Assembly: GCA_964541375.1 (NCBI GenBank)
Contig: CAZIPT010000044.1
Span: 1 to 17,855 of the forward strand
Reading direction: 5' to 3'
Length of the DNA: 17,855 nt
From: JBAXEO01 sp964541375
Lineage (GTDB): Bacteria > Actinomycetota > Coriobacteriia > Anaerosomatales > JAAXUF01
The notes beneath the pieces are model-generated. The model was not told the origin of the DNA and ran no database searches. It saw only the letters and a program-made list of their open reading frames with translations. This document shows positions 13,275 through 17,855 of this stretch, in pieces. Position numbers and translations under genes: made by a program. Each line of letters starts with the position of its first letter. Position 1 is the first letter of the stretch.

Positions 13275-13830
13275 CAGGATGCTTGCAAAGCAGGTCGTCG
13301 CAACGTACGCAGGCGTGCTCTTCGATGCCGCCGATTCTGCAGGCGCGGTCGATGATGTCTACACGCAGCTCGACGCTGCGCTGCGGCTCGTCCGCAGCCA
13401 CGCGCCGCTGCGTGACGCCATGGCAGACGATTCGGTTCCCGGCACGCGCAGGGCCGACGTCGCGCGCGAGGTATTCGCTGGGCTTCAGCCCGCTCTCGTC
13501 GCCACGATCGCGGTCATGGTCGAGCGCAACGACTTCGGACTGCTCGGCAGCCTGGTCGAGGCATTCGACGAAATTGCCGAGGAGCGACGCGGTGTTGTCG
13601 CGGTCGACGTGACAACCGCCGTCGAGCTCTCGGACGCACTGCGCGAATCAATCTCGGCAAAGCTCGCCGCGGATCTGGGCAAAGGCGTTGTCCTTCGGGA
13701 GACGGTCGACCCCTCGATCATCGGCGGAATCGTCATCAGCACACACGGGCACCGCATCGACGCGAGTTTGGCGTCACAGCTGGAAAGCGCTCGTCAGGTG
13801 CTTAGTGCACATACTGGAGGTGAAGCGTAA
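13264..13830 (+). CDS. atpH: ATP synthase subunit delta
   Basis: Delta caps F1 and ties it to subunit b. It has 188 residues, near the usual 175-185. The N-terminal helical domain begins AKQVVATYAGVLFDAADSAG, and the C-terminal domain holds the conserved DPSIIGGIVISTHGHRIDASLASQLE. The ATG at 13264 overlaps the end of atpF and has GGGGAG at 13253-13258; an in-frame ATG at 13279 (just before LAKQVVATYA) is an alternative with poorer spacing. The overlap suggests coupled translation with b. The GGAGGT inside its last codons serves atpA. Confidence 0.93.
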   Translation: MPTSRMLAKQVVATYAGVLFDAADSAGAVDDVYTQLDAALRLVRSHAPLRDAMADDSVPGTRRADVAREVFAGLQPALVATIAVMVERNDFGLLGSLVEAFDEIAEERRGVVAVDVTTAVELSDALRESISAKLAADLGKGVVLRETVDPSIIGGIVISTHGHRIDASLASQLESARQVLSAHTGGEA

Positions 13831-15453
13831 ATGGCGGAGATTACCGCCAGCAACATCGATGCGGTCCTGCGGTCGCAGCTGGACGCGATCAGCACGAGCG
13901 TTGAGTCCCGCGAGGTCGGTACGGTCGCCGAGGTAGGCGACGGTATCGCGCGCGTTGAAGGACTTCGTGGCGCGATGGCCGGCGAGCTTCTCGAGTTCGA
14001 GACGTCCGACGGCTCCAGCGTCATGGGCATGGCCCTGAACCTCGACGAGCGTGAGGTCGGCGCGGTTCTTCTCGGCGACTTCATCAAGGTCAAGGAGAAC
14101 GACACCGTCAAGACCACCGGACGTATCGTCCGGGTTCCGGCGGGCAAGGGCTTCCTCGGTCGCATCGTTGGTCCGCTGGGCAACCCGCTCGACGGCAAGG
14201 GGCCGATCACTGCTGAGGGCTACCGCAACGTCGAGCACAAGGCGATCGGCGTCGTCGAGCGCCAGCACGTTCACGAGCCGATGCAGACCGGCATCATGGC
14301 CATCGACGCCATGGTTCCGATCGGGCGCGGTCAGCGCGAGCTCATCATCGGCGACCGCCAGACCGGCAAGACGGCTATCGCGATCGACACGATCATCAAC
14401 CAGAAGGGCAAAGGCGTCATCTGCGTCTACGTCGCCATCGGCCAGAAGGCCTCCACGGTGGCGGCGGTCGTTCAGACGCTCGAGCAGTACGGCGCGATGG
14501 ATTACACGATCATCGTGTCCGCTACGGCGGCCGACTCGGCGCCGCTGCAGTACCTCGCCCCGATGTCCGGCGCGGCGATCGCCGAGCACTTCATGTACAC
14601 CGGTGCTGACGGCAAGCCCGCGAGCAAGGACAACCCCGGTAGCGCGACCCTTCTGGTCTACGACGACCTCTCCAAGCAGGCCGTCGCCTACCGCCAGATG
14701 TCGCTGACGCTCCGCCGCCCGCCGGGCCGCGAGGCCTACCCGGGTGACGTCTTCTACCTGCACAGCCGTCTGCTCGAGCGCGCGGCCAAGCTGAACGACG
14801 AGCTCGGCGGCGGTTCGATGACGGCTCTGCCGGTCATCGAGACGCAGGCCGGTGACGTGTCGGCGTACAACCCGCCCAACGTCATCTCGATCACCGACGG
14901 CCAGATCTTCCTGACCTCGGACCTGTTCTTCAAGGGCGTCCGCCCCGCCATCAACGTCGGCATCTCGGTGTCGCGAGTCGGTGGTGACGCGCAGATCAAG
15001 GCGATGAAGCAGGTCGCGGGTACGCTCCGTCTGGACCTCGCGGCCTTCCGTTCGCTGGAGGCGTTCGCGCAGTTCGGCTCCGATCTGGACAAGGCCACTC
15101 AGGCGCAGCTCAACCGAGGCGTTCGCCTCATCGAGCTGCTCAAGCAGGGTCGGTTCGTTCCTGTACCCGTCGAGAATCAGGTCGTCGCGCTCTTCGCCGG
15201 TGGCAAGGGCTATCTCGACGATCTGCCTGTCGAGAAGGTCCAGGCCTTCCGTGACGGCCTCATCGAGTACGTTCGCGGATCGCATGGCGACGTTCTAGCG
15301 ACCATCGCCGACGAGCAGAAGATCTCCGACGAGACCGAGTCCCGTCTCAAGAAGGTCATCGAGGAGTGCAAGGGCATCTTCTCGGCGGAGCATATGGCTG
15401 CCGATGAGCCCGAGGTCGAGGCCGGCGTCGTCGACACCGACTCGGCTGAGTAG
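13831..15453 (+). CDS. atpA: ATP synthase subunit alpha
   Basis: Alpha forms the non-catalytic nucleotide-binding sites of the F1 hexamer. The ATG at 13831 directly follows the atpH stop, with GGAGGTGA at 13816-13823. Walker A, GDRQTGKT, is at 174-181; the Walker B aspartates are Asp278-Asp279 in LLVYDDLSKQ. PPGREAYPGDVFYLHSRLLERAA and GISVSRVGGDAQIKAMK are classic. The 540-residue length exceeds the usual 500-515. Two parts explain this: an insertion of about 12 residues at about 258-271 (GADGKPASKDNPGS) before Walker B, and an acidic tail of about 23 residues after ECKGIF. Mycobacterial alpha subunits also carry a C-terminal extension, which limits ATP hydrolysis; whether this tail acts alike is unknown. 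Confidence 0.97.
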   Translation: MAEITASNIDAVLRSQLDAISTSVESREVGTVAEVGDGIARVEGLRGAMAGELLEFETSDGSSVMGMALNLDEREVGAVLLGDFIKVKENDTVKTTGRIVRVPAGKGFLGRIVGPLGNPLDGKGPITAEGYRNVEHKAIGVVERQHVHEPMQTGIMAIDAMVPIGRGQRELIIGDRQTGKTAIAIDTIINQKGKGVICVYVAIGQKASTVAAVVQTLEQYGAMDYTIIVSATAADSAPLQYLAPMSGAAIAEHFMYTGADGKPASKDNPGSATLLVYDDLSKQAVAYRQMSLTLRRPPGREAYPGDVFYLHSRLLERAAKLNDELGGGSMTALPVIETQAGDVSAYNPPNVISITDGQIFLTSDLFFKGVRPAINVGISVSRVGGDAQIKAMKQVAGTLRLDLAAFRSLEAFAQFGSDLDKATQAQLNRGVRLIELLKQGRFVPVPVENQVVALFAGGKGYLDDLPVEKVQAFRDGLIEYVRGSHGDVLATIADEQKISDETESRLKKVIEECKGIFSAEHMAADEPEVEAGVVDTDSAE

Positions 15454-15463
15454 GGGAACGTAG

Positions 15464-16360
15464 ATGGCGACTCTGCGCGATATCAAGAACCGCATAGGGA
15501 GCGTCCAGTCAACGCGTCAGATCACTCGTACCATGGAGATGGTTTCGACCGCCAAGCTGAAGAAGGCGCAGACGCGCATCGAGAACGCACGGCCCTACGC
15601 CCTGGCGATGGCCGAGGTCTTGGGCAACGTCGTCCGCTACGTCGACGATGTCAGCCACCCGCTCCTCGAGCAGCGCCCCGAGCGCCGTCGCGTCGCGCTG
15701 GTGTCGATCGTCTCGGACCGCGGATTCGCCGGTGCCTTCAACAGCAACATCATCCGGCTCACGGAGCGCACCGTGGCCGAGCTTCAGGCAGACGGTGTTG
15801 AAGTCGAGATGATCCTTTGCGGCAAGAAGGCCCTCGGCTACTTCCGCTATCGCGGTATCGAGCCGGCCGTGTCGATCGTCGGCAGCTCCGACAAGCCTTC
15901 CTACGAGGAGGCCCGGTCGATCGCCGCTCACGTGATGCGCGAGTACGAGGACGGACAGGTCGACGCGGTCTACGTTCTCTTCAACCGCTTCAAGAACATC
16001 GCCGACCAGGTTCCCGAGATGCATCAGCTTCTGCCGATCGAGCACGAGGTGCTCGATTCCGCTGAGGCGGGCGTCGCAGCTGCCGGTCGCAACCTCGAGT
16101 ACCTCTTCGAGCCGTCGAGCAAGCAGGTGCTCGCAGACCTGCTCCCCACGTACGTCGAGGCACTCATCTACCGCTCGATGCTTGAGTCGGCCGCGGCCGA
16201 GCAGGGCGCGCGTCGTACCGCTATGAAGTCAGCCACCGACAATGCCTCCGAGATGATCACGACCCTGACGCGCAGCTACAACCGCGCTCGCCAGGACGCG
16301 ATCTCCACCGAGATCGCCGAGATCGTCGGCGGCGCGGCGGCTCAGGAGGACAAGGGCTAG
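15464..16360 (+). CDS. atpG: ATP synthase subunit gamma
   Basis: Gamma is the central rotating shaft of F1. The ATG at 15464 follows AGGGGAA at 15452-15458 and gives 298 residues, the usual size. The N-terminal helix starts ATLRDIKNRIGSVQSTRQIT followed by MEMVSTAKLKKAQ, and the C-terminal helix holds ALIYRSMLESAAAEQGARR, MKSATDNASEMI and LTRSYNRARQDAISTEIAEI; these pair as the coiled-coil shaft. The middle domain has SDRGFAGAFNSNI. No redox-regulatory insertion as in chloroplast gamma is seen. The gene abuts atpD with no spacer, and AGGAGGA near its end provides the atpD ribosome binding site. Confidence 0.96.
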   Translation: MATLRDIKNRIGSVQSTRQITRTMEMVSTAKLKKAQTRIENARPYALAMAEVLGNVVRYVDDVSHPLLEQRPERRRVALVSIVSDRGFAGAFNSNIIRLTERTVAELQADGVEVEMILCGKKALGYFRYRGIEPAVSIVGSSDKPSYEEARSIAAHVMREYEDGQVDAVYVLFNRFKNIADQVPEMHQLLPIEHEVLDSAEAGVAAAGRNLEYLFEPSSKQVLADLLPTYVEALIYRSMLESAAAEQGARRTAMKSATDNASEMITTLTRSYNRARQDAISTEIAEIVGGAAAQEDKG

Positions 16361-17791
16361 ATGGCAGCTACAGAGAAGGATTCCGCTATGAACGTAGGAC
16401 GCATCATTCGCGTTGTAGGCCCGGTCATCGACGCCGAGTTCCCGGCCGATGCGATGCCGGCCATCTACAACGCCTTGAAGGTCGACGGCACCACCGAGAT
16501 GGGCGAGATCCATCTGGTGCTCGAGGTCGAGGCGCACCTCGAGGGCGGCGTCGTCCGTGCAGTCGCTATGGACTCCACCGACGGCGTGACCCGCGGCATG
16601 GAGGTCGTCGACACCGGCGCTCCGATGCAGATGCCGGTCGGACCCGAGACGCTCGGCCACATCTGGAACGTCGTGGGCCAGTGCATCGACGGTGAGGACG
16701 TCAAGACATCGCAGACGTATCCGATCCACCGCTCGGCGCCGAGCTACGACGAACTCGAGCCGAAGACCGAAATCTTCGAGACCGGTATCAAGGTCGTCGA
16801 CCTGCTCGAGCCCTATCTCAAGGGCGGCAAGACGGGCCTGTTCGGCGGCGCCGGCGTCGGCAAGACGGTCATCATCATGGAGCTCATTAACAACCTCGCC
16901 ATGGCACACGGCGGTACGTCCGTGTTCACCGGCGTTGGGGAGCGTACCCGTGAGGGCACCGATCTCTGGATCGAAATGAAGGAGTCAGGCGTCATCGAGA
17001 AGACCGTGCTGGTATACGGTCAGATGAACGAGCCTCCCGGAGCCCGTCTGCGCGTCGCGCTCGCCGGCCTGACCGCCGCCGAGTACTTCCGCGACCAGGG
17101 TCAGGACGTTCTCCTCTTCATCGACAACATCTTCCGTTTCACCCAGGCCGGCTCCGAGGTTTCCGCACTTCTCGGCCGCATGCCGTCCGCTGTCGGCTAC
17201 CAGCCCACGCTGGCGACTGAGATGGGCGACCTGCAAGAGCGCATCACGTCGACCAAGACGGGATCGATCACGTCGGTTCAGGCCATCTACGTCCCGGCCG
17301 ACGACCTCACCGACCCGGCACCTGCCACGGCGTTCACCCACCTCGACGCGACCACGGTTCTCTCGCGTGGTATCGCCGAGATGGGCATCTACCCGGCCGT
17401 GGACCCGCTTGAGTCCTCCTCGCGCGCTCTCGACCCGGCGGTTGTCGGCGAGGAGCACTACGGAGTTGCCCTGCAGGTCCAGCGGATTCTGCAGCGCAAC
17501 AAAGACCTGCAGGACATCATTGCGATCCTCGGCATGGACGAGCTCTCCGAAGAGGACAAGCTCACCGTCGCGCGCGCCCGCAAGATGCAGCAGTTCCTCA
17601 GCCAGCCGTTCTTCGTCGCTTCGCAGTTCACGGGCATGGACGGCAAGTACGTCAAGCTTGAGGACACCATCAAGGGCTTCAAGATGATTGCGAATGGCGA
17701 GTGCGATGACATCCCCGAGCAGGCGTTCCGCTACGTCGGCGCCATCGAGGAGGCCCTCGCAAAGGCCGCCGAGATGGCCGCGACGGTCTAG
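16361..17791 (+). CDS. atpD: ATP synthase subunit beta
   Basis: Beta holds the catalytic sites where ADP and phosphate become ATP. The ATG at 16361 directly follows the atpG stop, with AGGAGGA at 16344-16350, giving 476 residues; an in-frame ATG at 16388 (MNVGRIIRVVGPVID) also has AGAAGGA upstream and would remove nine residues. Walker A, GGAGVGKT, is at 162-169. GERTREG with the catalytic glutamate, VLLFIDNIFRFTQAGSEVSA with Walker B, and ALLGRMPSAVGYQPTLATEM are present. The DELSEED lever that contacts gamma is at 393-399 and is unchanged. Nothing unusual in length or motifs. Confidence 0.97.
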   Translation: MAATEKDSAMNVGRIIRVVGPVIDAEFPADAMPAIYNALKVDGTTEMGEIHLVLEVEAHLEGGVVRAVAMDSTDGVTRGMEVVDTGAPMQMPVGPETLGHIWNVVGQCIDGEDVKTSQTYPIHRSAPSYDELEPKTEIFETGIKVVDLLEPYLKGGKTGLFGGAGVGKTVIIMELINNLAMAHGGTSVFTGVGERTREGTDLWIEMKESGVIEKTVLVYGQMNEPPGARLRVALAGLTAAEYFRDQGQDVLLFIDNIFRFTQAGSEVSALLGRMPSAVGYQPTLATEMGDLQERITSTKTGSITSVQAIYVPADDLTDPAPATAFTHLDATTVLSRGIAEMGIYPAVDPLESSSRALDPAVVGEEHYGVALQVQRILQRNKDLQDIIAILGMDELSEEDKLTVARARKMQQFLSQPFFVASQFTGMDGKYVKLEDTIKGFKMIANGECDDIPEQAFRYVGAIEEALAKAAEMAATV

Positions 17792-17801
17792 GGGAGTCAA
17801 C

Positions 17802-17855
17802 ATGGCCCGCACACTCCTCTGCGAGATCGTCACTCCCGAGTCGATCCTCTACACC
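17802..17855 (+). CDS. atpC: ATP synthase subunit epsilon, first 18 codons (cut by window end)
   Basis: The ATG at 17802 follows GGGGAG at 17791-17796, ten bases after the atpD stop. The visible product starts MARTLLCEIVTPESILYT, matching the epsilon N-terminus, where a (C/E)IVTPE-like strand opens the beta-sandwich domain. Position after atpD agrees. The rest, including the regulatory C-terminal helices, is outside the window. Confidence 0.9.
   Translation, partial: MARTLLCEIVTPESILYT

Noticed and set aside
13774..15285. A 503-codon open frame on the minus strand opposite atpA
   Set aside because: It lies fully antisense to a clear atpA gene. Long antisense frames are expected where G/C-ending codons leave few stops, and the translation is Arg/Asp/Val-rich with no recognisable motif.

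Overview
The window is a high-GC (by eye roughly 60-65 %), densely coded chromosomal segment with every gene on the + strand. Strong G/C preference at third codon positions, GTG/TTG starts, GGAGG-type ribosome binding sites and the gene order point to an actinobacterial lineage. The order is rho, rpmE, thyX, DUF1385 gene, prfA, prmC, tsaC, rpiB, glyA, upp, dCMP deaminase, wecA/tagO-like gene, ATP synthase operon. This fits class Coriobacteriia or a relative best, but that placement is inference from gene order and protein character, not from a search.

Layout. (1) 1-383: 3' end of rho, closed by a perfect 12-bp terminator hairpin. (2) 548-1306: rpmE with its own promoter, a leader hairpin, an unusually long bL31 protein and a terminator. 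(3) 1348-4077: thyX, a DUF1385 membrane protein gene and a membrane-anchored polysaccharide deacetylase gene, joined by overlapping stops and starts. (4) 4202-6951: prfA, prmC and tsaC, a translation-fidelity group. In this assembly prfA is damaged by a 10-N gap, a tandemly repeated flank and an in-frame TAG. (5) 7076-7528: rpiB. (6) 7633-11181: glyA, upp, a dCMP deaminase gene and a WecA/TagO-type sugar-phosphate transferase gene. (7) 11195-17855: ATP synthase operon with promoter, structured leader, a small membrane-protein gene in the atpI position, then atpB-E-F-H-A-G-D and the first 18 codons of atpC.

How the genes work together. PrmC methylates the GGQ motif of RF1, and TsaC starts the t6A modification of tRNA. 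The dCMP deaminase (dCMP to dUMP), GlyA (methylene-THF) and ThyX (dUMP to dTMP) form a short thymidylate route, and Upp salvages uracil. The WecA/TagO-type enzyme and the deacetylase serve the cell envelope. The atp genes encode a complete F-type ATP synthase apart from the cut epsilon subunit.

The content is essentially core housekeeping. I saw no transposase, tRNA, rRNA, CRISPR array or phage gene, and no intergenic stretch above 300 bases. The items most worth a second look are the prfA assembly scar, the long acidic tail on bL31, the glycine-poor c-subunit motif, the insertion and tail in AtpA, the altered catalytic motifs of the deacetylase, and the hairpins in the rpmE and atp transcripts. 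I did not find a convincing new multi-gene system.
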